Origin: Mesobacterium pallidum | Lineage (GTDB): Bacteria; Pseudomonadota; Alphaproteobacteria; Rhodobacterales; Rhodobacteraceae | DNA length: 64,000 nucleotides | NCBI RefSeq assembly: GCF_019966535.1 | Contig: NZ_JAIMID010000014.1 | Span: 64,001 to 128,000 of the forward strand | Reading direction: 5' to 3' | In this document: positions 1-8,297 of the stretch, piece after piece | Numbering within the stretch: the stretch's first letter is position 1 | Layout: each line of letters starts with the position of its first letter | Notes under the pieces: model-generated | The model's input: the letters and a program-made list of their open reading frames with translations, nothing else | The model's database searches: none | What the model was told of the DNA's origin: nothing | Made by a program: the position numbers and the translations under genes

Positions 1-42
1 AAACGCGGCTTCACCTTCGAACGCGATTACCTGGCCGATTGA
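1..42 (+). CDS. 3' end of a CDS, possibly TRAP substrate-binding protein
   Basis: The window opens inside a reading frame whose last thirteen codons read KRGFTFERDYLAD before TGA. It lies 61 bases upstream of the TRAP small permease on the same strand. TRAP operons usually run binding protein, small permease, large permease, so this is probably the tail of a DctP-type periplasmic binding protein. That identity rests on gene order alone, because thirteen residues carry no diagnostic motif. Confidence 0.45.
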   Translation, partial: KRGFTFERDYLAD

Positions 43-103
43 ACCCGCACCTGGCCCGGCCCCTTGCACAAGGGATCGGGCCGCCCTGCCCTTCGGAGTC
101 TGC

Positions 104-637
104 ATGTCAGAGACGACCCCTCCAAGGTCCGCGCCCCGCGCCGGGCCGCTTGGTGCCGCTGTCGCCGGGCTGAACGCCGCCGGCTCGGTCTGGATCATCG
201 CGCTGATGCTGCTGGTCTGCGCCGACATCACCATGCGTGGCCTGTTCAACGCGCCCATCGCCGGCGTGCCCGAGATGGTGAGCTTTTCCATTGTCGGTAT
301 CGTGTTCCTGCAGCTGGCGCATACGCTGCGCAGCGGCTCGCTGACCCGGTCGGACCTGCTGTTGACCTACCTCGGCCGCCGCGCGCCGGTGCTGAAACGG
401 CTGGCGCTGGCGCTCTTCAACCTGATCGGAGCGGCGCTGCTGGCCGTGGCGCTCTGGCACTTCCTGCCCTCGCTCGAAAGCGCCTGGACCCGGCCCGAGC
501 GCAACTTCATGGGCAATCCCGGCTTCTTCCAGATCCCGACCTGGCCGCTGTACGGGCTGATGAGCATCGGCATGGCGGCCACGGTGGTGCAGTTCTGCGC
601 CTCCGCCCTTGCCGCGCTTCGGGGACGTGACGCATGA
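104..637 (+). CDS. TRAP transporter small permease (DctQ type)
   Basis: This 177-residue membrane protein is the small (4-TM) subunit of a tripartite ATP-independent periplasmic transporter, which imports organic acids with a sodium gradient. Hydrophobic segments lie near residues 23-45, 55-75, 95-120 and 145-165, and the length is normal for the family. The ATG at 104 follows a GGAG ribosome site. The stop overlaps the start of the large permease by four bases (ATGA), which implies translational coupling. The substrate is not readable from the sequence. The metallo-hydrolase gene downstream suggests that import is tied to degradation of one compound. Confidence 0.85.
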   Translation: MSETTPPRSAPRAGPLGAAVAGLNAAGSVWIIALMLLVCADITMRGLFNAPIAGVPEMVSFSIVGIVFLQLAHTLRSGSLTRSDLLLTYLGRRAPVLKRLALALFNLIGAALLAVALWHFLPSLESAWTRPERNFMGNPGFFQIPTWPLYGLMSIGMAATVVQFCASALAALRGRDA

Positions 638-1947
638 GCGGGCTCGAGATCGCCTTCGGCTCCATCGCGGTCATGCTGGTGCTGATCTGGTCGGGGCTGC
701 ATGTCGCCATCACGCTGATCCTGCTGAGTTTCATCGGCGTCTGGCTGCTGCGCGACAATTTCGACCTGGCCGCGCGGATGATGGTGGCGGCGTTCAAGGA
801 TTCCATCTCCGACTATCTGTTCGGCGTCGTGCCGCTCTTCGTGCTCATGGGCCTTGTCGTGTCGGTGGCCGGGATCGGCCGCGACACCTTCGACGTGGCG
901 CAACAGGCGTTCCGGCGCATCCGCGGCGGGCTTGGCGTCGCCACCGTGGCCGCAAATGCGGTCTTTGCCGCGATCACCGGCATCTCCATCGCCTCGGCCG
1001 CCGTGTTCACCAAGGTCGCGGTCCCCGAGATGCGCCGCCACGGCTACACGCCGCATTTCGCCGTGGGCGTGGTGGCCGGCAGCTCGGTGCTGGGCATGCT
1101 GATCCCGCCCTCGCTGCTGTTCATCCTCTACGGCGTGCTGACCGAGCAATCGGTGGGCGATCTCTTCATCGCCGGGATCATACCCGGGCTTCTGCTGGCC
1201 GTGATCTACGCCCTCGGCATCGTGGCCATGGGCCGGTTCACCCCTGCCTTCATCGGCGGCGGCCCGGACGACGCGGAAGACGCGCCGCTGATGGGCTGGG
1301 GCGAGATCGCGGCCAAGCTGCTGCCGATCCTGGCGCTGGTGGCGCTGGTGCTGGGCGGGATCTACGGCGGCCTCTTCACCCCGACCGAGGCGGGGGCGGC
1401 CGGTGCCGCCGGCGCCCTGCTGATCGCGGTGCTGAAACGGCGCCTGTCGTGGTCCGATTTCTGGCAGGTGCTGGTCCAGACCGGCCACACCACGGCGGCG
1501 ATCTGTTTCCTGATCATGGGCGCGAGCCTCTATTCCCGGATGCTGGCCTTTTCGGGCATGCCGAACTGGCTGGGCACCTCGGTGATCGAAAGCGGCTTCA
1601 GCGCCGAGGGCGTGGTGCTGGCGATGATGCTGGTGATGATCGTGCTGGGCACGATCCTCGACAGCTCGTCCATCCTGCTGCTGGTGCTGCCCATCGCGGT
1701 GCCGATCCTGCAGGGGCTGGGCGTCGACCTGGTCTGGCTGGGCGTCATCGCGATCCTGTCGGTCGAGATCGGCCTGCTGACCCCACCCTTCGGCATCGCG
1801 GTCTATGTCATCAAATCCACGCTCGGGCCCGACAGCGACATCACGCTGGGCCAGATCTTCCTGGGGGCCGCGCCCTTCGCGGCGATGATGGGGGCCGTGC
1901 TGCTGCTGGTCTTCTTCTTCCCCTTCCTCGCCACCGCCCTGCTTTGA
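634..1947 (+). CDS. TRAP transporter large permease (DctM type)
   Basis: This 437-residue, strongly hydrophobic protein has the length and roughly twelve membrane segments of the DctM subunit, which forms the translocation channel of a TRAP importer. Typical family stretches are visible, such as GIVPGLL-like and TPPFGI segments (IIPGLLLA near residue 185, LTPPFGIA near residue 383). It overlaps the small permease by four bases and is followed fourteen bases later by the metallo-hydrolase gene, so the three genes are probably one transcript. The binding protein would lie just upstream of the window. The substrate is unknown. Confidence 0.9.
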   Translation: MSGLEIAFGSIAVMLVLIWSGLHVAITLILLSFIGVWLLRDNFDLAARMMVAAFKDSISDYLFGVVPLFVLMGLVVSVAGIGRDTFDVAQQAFRRIRGGLGVATVAANAVFAAITGISIASAAVFTKVAVPEMRRHGYTPHFAVGVVAGSSVLGMLIPPSLLFILYGVLTEQSVGDLFIAGIIPGLLLAVIYALGIVAMGRFTPAFIGGGPDDAEDAPLMGWGEIAAKLLPILALVALVLGGIYGGLFTPTEAGAAGAAGALLIAVLKRRLSWSDFWQVLVQTGHTTAAICFLIMGASLYSRMLAFSGMPNWLGTSVIESGFSAEGVVLAMMLVMIVLGTILDSSSILLLVLPIAVPILQGLGVDLVWLGVIAILSVEIGLLTPPFGIAVYVIKSTLGPDSDITLGQIFLGAAPFAAMMGAVLLLVFFFPFLATALL

Positions 1948-1961
1948 CAAAGGAGACGACC

Positions 1962-2963
1962 ATGGGACACTGGAGCTATACCAAGGGGCTGCATGACCTC
2001 GGAAACGGCTGCTGGGGGTACATCGTGCCCGACGGCTCCTGGGGCTGGTCCAACGCGGGGATGGTCACGGACGGCGACGCCTGCCTGCTGGTCGACACGC
2101 TGTTCGACCTAAAATGCACGGCCGAGATGCTGGAGGTGATGCGCGCCTCGATCCCCGCCGCGAAGGAAATCGGCGTTCTGGTCAACACCCATGCGGATGG
2201 CGACCACACCTTCGGCAACCAGCTGGTCCAAGGCGCGCGGATCATCGGCACCGAAGGCACCGTCACCGATTTCGACCGGTTCGACCCCGCGCTGCTGCAC
2301 GGGATCGCGCAGAACCCCGACCAGTTCGGCAAGGCCGGGCATTTCATGGCCGAATGCTTCCGGCCCTTCGATTTTTCGGGCATCACACTGACGCCCCCGA
2401 CCGAGACCTTCCGGGACCGCATGACCCTCATGGTCGGCGACAAGCGGGTCGAGCTGATCGAGGTCGGCCCGGCCCATTCGCTTGGGGACACGCTGATCTA
2501 CGTGCCAGATGACAAGGTGGTCTATACCGGCGACATCCTCTTCTCCGAAGGCACACCAATCGCCTGGTACGGGCCGGTGAAGCGCTGGATCGACGCCTGC
2601 AACATCGTGCTCGAGATGGATGTTGAGGTCGTGGTGGCCGGCCATGGCCCGATCTCGACCAAGGAGGACGTGCGGCGGATGCGCGACTACCTCGTCGACA
2701 TGACCGAACGCGCGCGGCCCTTGTACGAGGCGGGTCTCAGCTATCTCGACGCGGCCTACAAGATCGACCTTGGGGAGTACCGCGACTGGAACGATGCGGA
2801 GCGGATCATCGTGACCCTGCGCACGCTCTGGGATGACTTCGAGGAGGCGCCGACGCGCCCCGTCCACGTCCCGATCCCGTTCTTCGCCGAGATGGCCGAG
2901 ATGCGGGAGCACCTCGGCAAACCCTCGGTGCACCACGATTACTTCTGCAACCACGACCATTGA
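1962..2963 (+). CDS. MBL-fold metallo-hydrolase
   Basis: This 333-residue protein has a metallo-beta-lactamase fold. The metal-site motif is HADGDH at residues 77-82. Further likely ligands are H172 (GPAHSLGDT), D191 (YTGDILF) and H228 (AGHGP). Most family members have HxHxDH, so the second His is Asp here, a variant also seen in some zinc hydrolase subfamilies. There is no obvious signal peptide. The start at 1962 follows AAGGAG and lies 14 bases after the large permease, so it is co-transcribed with the TRAP genes and probably acts on the imported compound or a derivative. The last residues are unusually rich in His (HHDYFCNHDH). The exact substrate cannot be read. Confidence 0.85.
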   Translation: MGHWSYTKGLHDLGNGCWGYIVPDGSWGWSNAGMVTDGDACLLVDTLFDLKCTAEMLEVMRASIPAAKEIGVLVNTHADGDHTFGNQLVQGARIIGTEGTVTDFDRFDPALLHGIAQNPDQFGKAGHFMAECFRPFDFSGITLTPPTETFRDRMTLMVGDKRVELIEVGPAHSLGDTLIYVPDDKVVYTGDILFSEGTPIAWYGPVKRWIDACNIVLEMDVEVVVAGHGPISTKEDVRRMRDYLVDMTERARPLYEAGLSYLDAAYKIDLGEYRDWNDAERIIVTLRTLWDDFEEAPTRPVHVPIPFFAEMAEMREHLGKPSVHHDYFCNHDH

Positions 2964-2997
2964 AGAAATGGTTTCGGATCGCTGGGCGATCCGACCG

Positions 2998-3034
2998 GCG
3001 GGCGCGCGGCTGACGCCGCGCGCCCGCGTTGCTT
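2998..3034 (+). terminator. GC-rich hairpin after the TRAP/MBL operon
   Basis: A perfect 13-bp inverted repeat (GCGGGCGCGCGGC at 2998-3010 and its complement at 3015-3027) encloses a TGAC loop and is followed by GTTGCTTG. It starts 34 bases after the MBL stop codon, so it is probably the operon terminator. The trailing T run is weak. Confidence 0.6.
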
Positions 3035-3109
3035 GAAAGGCTTGCGTCCCTTTCAGACAGGTCGCCCCTTTGGCCTGTGTCGGGCCGTGAGGGGCCAGCC
3101 CCTCACACT

Positions 3110-3272
3110 CCCCGGAGTTTATTGGCAAAATGAAGGGGGATCGGCCGCGCCCAGTTTTTCATCTTTCTCCAAATATGCCCGCCGGAGGCAGTCCGGTCAG
3201 CACCAAGGGACCTGCGGCCAACCTGACACGCGCCCTGCTTTCATTATTCCCCAAATACTCCCGCCGGAGGCA
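3110..3272. repeat. Three copies of a short intergenic repeat
   Basis: The gene-free stretch 2964-3310 holds three related copies of a roughly 30-base element built on GGAGTATTTGG followed shortly by AAATGAA. One copy is on the + strand at about 3113-3136 (CCGGAGTTTATTGGCAAAAT). Two are inverted: about 3160-3190 (CAAATATGCCCGCCGGAGG) and 3240-3272 (CAAATACTCCCGCCGGAGG). Imperfect direct and inverted copies this close together look like a small dispersed intergenic repeat of the genome. I see no coding frame in this gap. Confidence 0.5.
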
Positions 3273-3310
3273 TCCGCCCCATCCGCCGGGCGCCAGGATC
3301 CGGCCCGAGG

Positions 3311-4336
3311 TCAGACGCTGCCCCCCAGCGCCGCGAGCAGCGCCGCCATATCCTCCGGCAGGGGGCTTTCGAACCGTAATGCCTCGCCCGTGACCGGGTG
3401 GTCGAAACCGAGCACGGCGGCGTGCAGGGCCTGGCGGGGGAAGGCGCGGGCGGCCTCCGCACCGGCGGCCCCCACCGCCTTTTCCGAGATCTTGCGGCGC
3501 CCGCCGTAAGTGGGATCGCCGATCAGGCCGTGACCGGCATGGGACATGTGCACGCGAATCTGGTGGGTGCGCCCGGTTTCCAGCCGGCATTCGACCAGGG
3601 CCGCGACGGGAGGCGCTCCAAGCGGCGCGATGACCCGCACCCGGGTGACCGCGTGGCGGCCGCCTTCGAACAGCACCGCCTGGCGCTGGCGGTCGGTCTT
3701 GTGGCGGGCAAGCTGGGTGGTGATCTTCATCACCCCGCCGGTTTCGAAACTGACGCCGCGCAGCCCGCGCAGGCGCGGATCGCCCGGATCGGGCAGGCCG
3801 TGGCAGAGGGCAAGGTAGGCCCGTTCGCAGGAATGGTCCTCGAACTGCGCGGCCAGCCCGTGATGCGCGCGGTCGGATTTCGCCACGACCAGTAGCCCGG
3901 AGGTGTCCTTGTCGATCCGGTGCACGATGCCGGGCCGCCTGACCCCGCCGACGCCCGACAGGCTGTCGCCGCAATGGGCCAGCAGCGCGTTCACCAGCGT
4001 GCCCGAAGGCGTGCCCGGCGCCGGGTGGACCACCATGCCCGCGGGCTTGTCGATGACGATGAGGTCCTCGTCCTCGTAGGCAACGGTCAGCGGAATATCT
4101 TCGGGGCCGATATGGCTCTCTTCGGCCTCGTCGAGCGTGATCGCCACGCTGTCGCCCTCGTCGCAGCGCGCCTTGGCGTCGGTCACCACCGCACCGTTCA
4201 CCGCGATCGCGCCACCCTCCAGCAGTTTCGCCAGGCGCGAGCGGGACAGGGACGCCTCCTCTGGCACATCGCGGGCCAGCGCCTTATCAAGGCGCCGGGG
4301 CGGCTCGGCCCCGATCAGGAAGGTGAGGACAGGCAT
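3311..4336 (-). CDS. RluD-family 23S rRNA pseudouridine synthase
   Basis: This 341-residue protein converts uridine to pseudouridine in structured RNA, most likely helix 69 of 23S rRNA as RluD does. An S4 RNA-binding domain covers about residues 16-60. The catalytic domain follows, with the signature HRIDKDTSG at 140-148, in which D142 is the nucleophile. The start at 4336 follows GGGAG at a normal distance. A longer frame exists upstream but would run inside the divergent DUF6476 gene. The two starts overlap in the four bases CATG, so there is no space between the genes. The length is typical of the RluA/RluC/RluD family. RluD is favoured over RluC by the neighbour, but this is not proven. 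Confidence 0.88.
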   Translation of the reverse strand: MPVLTFLIGAEPPRRLDKALARDVPEEASLSRSRLAKLLEGGAIAVNGAVVTDAKARCDEGDSVAITLDEAEESHIGPEDIPLTVAYEDEDLIVIDKPAGMVVHPAPGTPSGTLVNALLAHCGDSLSGVGGVRRPGIVHRIDKDTSGLLVVAKSDRAHHGLAAQFEDHSCERAYLALCHGLPDPGDPRLRGLRGVSFETGGVMKITTQLARHKTDRQRQAVLFEGGRHAVTRVRVIAPLGAPPVAALVECRLETGRTHQIRVHMSHAGHGLIGDPTYGGRRKISEKAVGAAGAEAARAFPRQALHAAVLGFDHPVTGEALRFESPLPEDMAALLAALGGSV

Positions 4337-4649
4337 GGGCGACACTCCCGAGGACACGGCATTCGAGGAACCGGGCAGCCTGCGTTTCCTGCGGCGGCTG
4401 GTGACGGCGCTGACCCTCGTGATGATCGTCGGGCTGGTAACAGTGATCACGCTGCTTGTCACGCGGCTGACGTCCGAGCCCGACCCGATGGTGCTGCCTG
4501 CCAGCATCGCCCTGCCCGAGGGCGCGACGGCCGCGGCCTTTACCCGGGGCCCCGACTGGCTGGCCGTGGTGACCGGCGACGGGCGGATCCTGATTTACGG
4601 GCTCGACGGGGCGCTGTGGCAGGAGGTCGAGCTTACGCGGCCAGAGTAG
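4335..4649 (+). CDS. DUF6476-type single-pass membrane protein
   Basis: This 104-residue protein has one clear membrane helix (about residues 23-46, LVTALTLVMIVGLVTVITLL) followed by a domain with PDWLAVVTGDGRILIYGLDG, which recalls one blade of a beta-propeller. It matches the small family found beside RluD-type synthases in Rhodobacterales. The start at 4335 is preceded by AGGA and shares bases with the start codon of the divergent synthase gene. The function is unknown. The membrane topology predicts a periplasmic C-terminus. Confidence 0.75.
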   Translation: MGDTPEDTAFEEPGSLRFLRRLVTALTLVMIVGLVTVITLLVTRLTSEPDPMVLPASIALPEGATAAAFTRGPDWLAVVTGDGRILIYGLDGALWQEVELTRPE

Positions 4650-4670
4650 GCCCGGCCCCGCCTCACGCAG

Positions 4671-7142
4671 TCAAGCGAACAGGAAGTCTGCGGCGTCGAT
4701 CACGCCGCCGGTGCCGTCCAGCAGGACCGAGTTCGCGCCCCATTCGACCAGGCGCGACGTGCCAAGGGCCGTGACGGTGACGTCGCCCCAGGAAAAACCG
4801 TTCAGTTGCAAGCGGTCGGTGCCGTTCTGGAAATCGCCGATCGTGTCCTGGCCGCTGCTGCCGGAAAACAGGAACAGGTCCGCGCCGTCGCCGCCCTGCA
4901 TCACGTCGTTGCCCCATTGGCCCTCGATCGTGTCCGCGCCGTCGCCGCCGAAGACCTGGTCATCCTGCCCGCCGCCTGCCAGCAGGTCGTTGCCCGCCCC
5001 GCCGTAGATCGTGTCGGCGCCGGTGCTGCCCCAGATCGTGTCGGCATGGTTGCCGCCCGCGATCCAGTCATCGCCCGCGCCGCCGTCGATCACGTCGTTG
5101 CCGGACTGGCCCGACAGGCTGTCGTTGCCGTCGCCGCCCCAGATCAGGTCGCCGTTGTCGCCGCCGCTGAGCGTGTCGTCCCCCGTCGCGCCACCGAGGG
5201 TGTCGTAACCTTCTCCGCCATCGGCGATGTCATCGCCATCCTCGCACCAGATCTGGTCGTTCCCGCTCCAGCCATAAAGCGAATCGTGGTCGAGCCCGCC
5301 CCACAGGCCGTCATGGCCGAGGCCGCCGCGCAGGATGTCGTTGCCCGCCTCGCCGTACAGCATGTCGCCGTGCTTGCCGCCGGTCAGCAGGTCGGCGCCC
5401 GCACCGCCCGACAGCTGGTCAAGCCCGTCGCCCCCGTCCAGCGTATCGGACCCGGCGCCGCCGGTCGCGGTGTCCGCGCCGTAGCCGCCCAAGATCGAAT
5501 CGTTCCCGTCGCCGCCATCCAGCAGATCCGCCTTTTGCTGGCCCTTGAGAACATCGTGGCCGGAGCCGCCCAGCAGCGTGTCGGCGCCCTTGCCGCCCAG
5601 CAACGTGTCGTCGCCGCCCTGCCCCTCGGCGTAATCCGCGCCGTCCTGGCCGTCGATCAGGTCGTTGCCGCCGGTGACGCCCGGGGCCGCGCCCCAGGTG
5701 CCGAGATCGCCCAGCAGCGTGTCATTGCCGGCGCCGCCCAGCAGCGTATCGGACCCGCCCGTCACACGTGCGCCGGCGACCAGAAGCTCGACATCGCCGA
5801 CCAGGCGGTCCGCCGCATCGCTTCCGGTCAGCACATCGTGCCCGGCCACCAGGTCGCCCGTCGCCTCGAGCCGGTCGACATCGCCCACCAGCCGCGCGGC
5901 GGGGCCGAAGAGGTGGTCATGCCCTGCCGTGGCCGCGCCCGAGAGCCGTGCCAGGTCGCCGACCAGCACCAGCCCCGGTGCCTCGGCCCCGGTCATCGTG
6001 TCATTGCCCAGCGCCGCGCCGGACACGTCCCCGGCAAAGGTGTTCGCCGCTCCGCCTGCGGCAACCTGCCAGGCCGTCGCCCCGCCCAGCACCTGCCGCC
6101 AGAAGGCGTCGTTGCCCCGGCTGCCAAAGGACAGGTCGAGCTCGGTGAGCGCCAGGTCGAGACCCGAGATGGTCAGGTCGGGCGTCGCGCGGTGGTCGTT
6201 GTCGCCGAGATCCAGCGCAACCCGGGTGATCCGCCCCGCGACCGGCCGCAGCGCCCAGTCGAAGGCAAAGTCCTCGCCGTAGACCGTCAGCCGGTGCCCG
6301 CCCGAGGTGCGCCAGGCCAGGTGATCGACCGAGCGGTCGAGGGTGTAGTTGTAATCGGCCAGCCCGCTTGCGGCGAAGTCGTAGGTGAGCCCCATGTCGC
6401 GGATCTCGACCAGCGGGGCCACCGGATCGGGGGCGAGGTCGTAGTTGACGATTCGTGCCCGCTCGGCCTCGTTTAGCCCGGCCAGCCAGGTGACGCCCGG
6501 GTCGCGCATGTGCAGCGTGTCGACCCGCGCCTCGGCCCAACTGGTCGATTGCGTGGCGAACATCAGCAGCGACACCGTCTCGCCCGCCGCGATGTCGAGG
6601 CTGAAGGTGATCGTCGGATTGTCGGAATCGGGCGTGCCATACGCGCCGATCGTGGCGCTGGTCGGCAGGTGGCTGCCGTCGCCCCAGGCCTCGGCCACCG
6701 TCGCGTCAAAGCCAACCAGGCCAAGGATGGAATCGTCCGAGATGAAATAGGTGTCGGCGCTGGTGAGCCGGTTGTCTCCGCTCGAGGTCTCGAGCACGTT
6801 GGTCAGCAGGTCCGAGCCGAGCGAGTTCAGGTAGGTGACCTGAAGCGTGATCGCCTTGGGGCCGGTGTTGGTAAAGCTGTCGTGCCAGCGGGCAAAGGCC
6901 GCGCCTTCGGGCACGTAGATGTCGCGCTGCGTCGCGACGGTGTGCTTGCCGTCGGAATAGCTTCCGGACAGCGAGAATTCGCGCCCGTCCATCGACCAGC
7001 TGGCCCGCCCGTCCGCGTCATCGAAGCCCGACAGCACCATGCCGCCGTCAAAGGCATCAAGCCAGCCGTCGTAGATTCGGCCGTCGGTCAGGAAATCCCA
7101 TTCATGGCCTTCGCCATCGTAAAGCCGCGCAATCGTCACCAT
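4671..7142 (-). CDS. RTX calcium-binding repeat protein, probably type I secreted
   Basis: This 823-residue protein has two parts. The N-terminal half (residues 1 to about 430) is a beta-rich region without a catalytic motif I recognise. From about 465 to 760 there is a long run of GGxGxDxxx nonapeptides, such as GGAGNDTLLGDL, which bind calcium and fold outside the cell. It ends with a DxIGDFxxGTDRLQL block and a short hydrophobic tail, the usual uncleaved type I secretion signal. No signal peptide is present, which agrees with type I export. The start at 7142 follows GGTGG; a start twelve codons upstream is possible. No ABC/MFP exporter genes lie within the window, so secretion must use one encoded elsewhere. 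Confidence 0.85.
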   Translation of the reverse strand: MVTIARLYDGEGHEWDFLTDGRIYDGWLDAFDGGMVLSGFDDADGRASWSMDGREFSLSGSYSDGKHTVATQRDIYVPEGAAFARWHDSFTNTGPKAITLQVTYLNSLGSDLLTNVLETSSGDNRLTSADTYFISDDSILGLVGFDATVAEAWGDGSHLPTSATIGAYGTPDSDNPTITFSLDIAAGETVSLLMFATQSTSWAEARVDTLHMRDPGVTWLAGLNEAERARIVNYDLAPDPVAPLVEIRDMGLTYDFAASGLADYNYTLDRSVDHLAWRTSGGHRLTVYGEDFAFDWALRPVAGRITRVALDLGDNDHRATPDLTISGLDLALTELDLSFGSRGNDAFWRQVLGGATAWQVAAGGAANTFAGDVSGAALGNDTMTGAEAPGLVLVGDLARLSGAATAGHDHLFGPAARLVGDVDRLEATGDLVAGHDVLTGSDAADRLVGDVELLVAGARVTGGSDTLLGGAGNDTLLGDLGTWGAAPGVTGGNDLIDGQDGADYAEGQGGDDTLLGGKGADTLLGGSGHDVLKGQQKADLLDGGDGNDSILGGYGADTATGGAGSDTLDGGDGLDQLSGGAGADLLTGGKHGDMLYGEAGNDILRGGLGHDGLWGGLDHDSLYGWSGNDQIWCEDGDDIADGGEGYDTLGGATGDDTLSGGDNGDLIWGGDGNDSLSGQSGNDVIDGGAGDDWIAGGNHADTIWGSTGADTIYGGAGNDLLAGGGQDDQVFGGDGADTIEGQWGNDVMQGGDGADLFLFSGSSGQDTIGDFQNGTDRLQLNGFSWGDVTVTALGTSRLVEWGANSVLLDGTGGVIDAADFLFA

Positions 7143-7292
7143 ACTCACCACCCCCGCGCAATCGCGGAGCCCCGTCAAATCGACCCTATCGCCCCTCGAA
7201 ATTTCGGGCGAATTGGCGACGTATTCGACGCAAAACGCGCCTTTTCTGGGGCGAAACGCGGGCGTTTCCGCAACCCTTGCGGTAATGCGGCG

Positions 7293-8231
7293 TCAGAGCA
7301 TCAGCAAAAGCGCGCTGAGCGTGACGAAGGACGCGGGGATGGTGATGAGCATGACCAGCGCCGCCTGTTCCTCCTGCCCGAAGCGTTGGGCGAGCAGCGG
7401 GTAGATGGCGATGGGCGGCAAAGCGGCGGTGATGATCAGCCCGGCGCGCAAGCCGTCGGACAGCGGGCCCAGGCCCAGGGCGCGGGCCACCACGAGCCCC
7501 GCCAGAACCGCCAACGGCATGATAAGCAGCTTGCCGACCACGGCCCAGATCACCGGCAGGCGCACGGTGCGCAGGGGCAGCCCGTACAATGTGCCGCCGA
7601 TCACCACCAGCGCCAGCCCCGCGCTGGTCAGGGAAAGCATCCGCAAGGGCTCGCTGACCACGTAGGGCAGCTTCAGCCCCGACAGGGACACGGCCAGCCC
7701 GCCCAGCAGCGCCAGCAGGATCGGGTTCAGCAGCACGCGTTTCGCCGTCTCGGCAAACAGGCGCAAGCCCGAGGAGGTGCCCGCGCTGCGTTCCGCCAGG
7801 GTCAGCAGCAGCGGCAGCAGGATCAGGTTCTCGACGACAAAGTTCATCGCCAGCACCTGGGTGGCCAGCGACGGGTAGGCCAGCAGCAGCAGCGGGTAGC
7901 CGACATAGCCCGAGTTGGGGCAGGACATGCCCATCGCCTGGAATGTCGCCTGCACCGGCGATTGTCCCAGCGCGGCCCGGGCTAAGACATAGCCGAGCGC
8001 GATGATGAGCAGACCGCCAATGGCATAGGCGACCAGGTAGGTGGGCATGACGATCTCGGCCAGGTCGCGTTCGGCCAGGGTGCGGAAGATCAGCGCCGGC
8101 AGGGCGATGGTGACAACGAAGCGGCCCATGACCTGCAGCGCCGTGCGGTCGAAGATCCCGCGCCAGGCCAGCACATAGCCGATGGCGACCACGGCAAAGA
8201 GCGTTCCGGTGATGTTGAGTACGTCCAGCAT
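7293..8231 (-). CDS. AEC-family transporter (auxin efflux carrier type)
   Basis: This 312-residue protein is almost entirely hydrophobic, with about ten membrane helices and the N-terminal pattern of the AEC family (MLDVLNITGTLFAVVAIGYV, then FVVTIALPALIFRTLAERDL). Bacterial members export or exchange small organic acids such as malonate or malate. The gene is 66 bases downstream of the DMT transporter gene on the same strand, so the two may share a transcript, but no enzyme gene in the pair points to a substrate. Confidence 0.85.
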   Translation of the reverse strand: MLDVLNITGTLFAVVAIGYVLAWRGIFDRTALQVMGRFVVTIALPALIFRTLAERDLAEIVMPTYLVAYAIGGLLIIALGYVLARAALGQSPVQATFQAMGMSCPNSGYVGYPLLLLAYPSLATQVLAMNFVVENLILLPLLLTLAERSAGTSSGLRLFAETAKRVLLNPILLALLGGLAVSLSGLKLPYVVSEPLRMLSLTSAGLALVVIGGTLYGLPLRTVRLPVIWAVVGKLLIMPLAVLAGLVVARALGLGPLSDGLRAGLIITAALPPIAIYPLLAQRFGQEEQAALVMLITIPASFVTLSALLLML

Positions 8232-8297
8232 GGGCCTCTTTCCTGTATCCCGGGCCGAGGTAAAACCGCAGCGCGCGGAAATGTCGAGGGGCCGCGG

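Noticed and set aside
4671..5800. Regular repeats that could suggest a CRISPR or satellite array
   Set aside because: The periodicity is 27 bases in frame and varies freely at third positions, so it is a protein repeat, not a spacer array.
4806..6476. A long plus-strand frame opposite the RTX repeats
   Set aside because: The periodic pattern comes from the antisense of the glycine/aspartate repeats. No start signal or family similarity.
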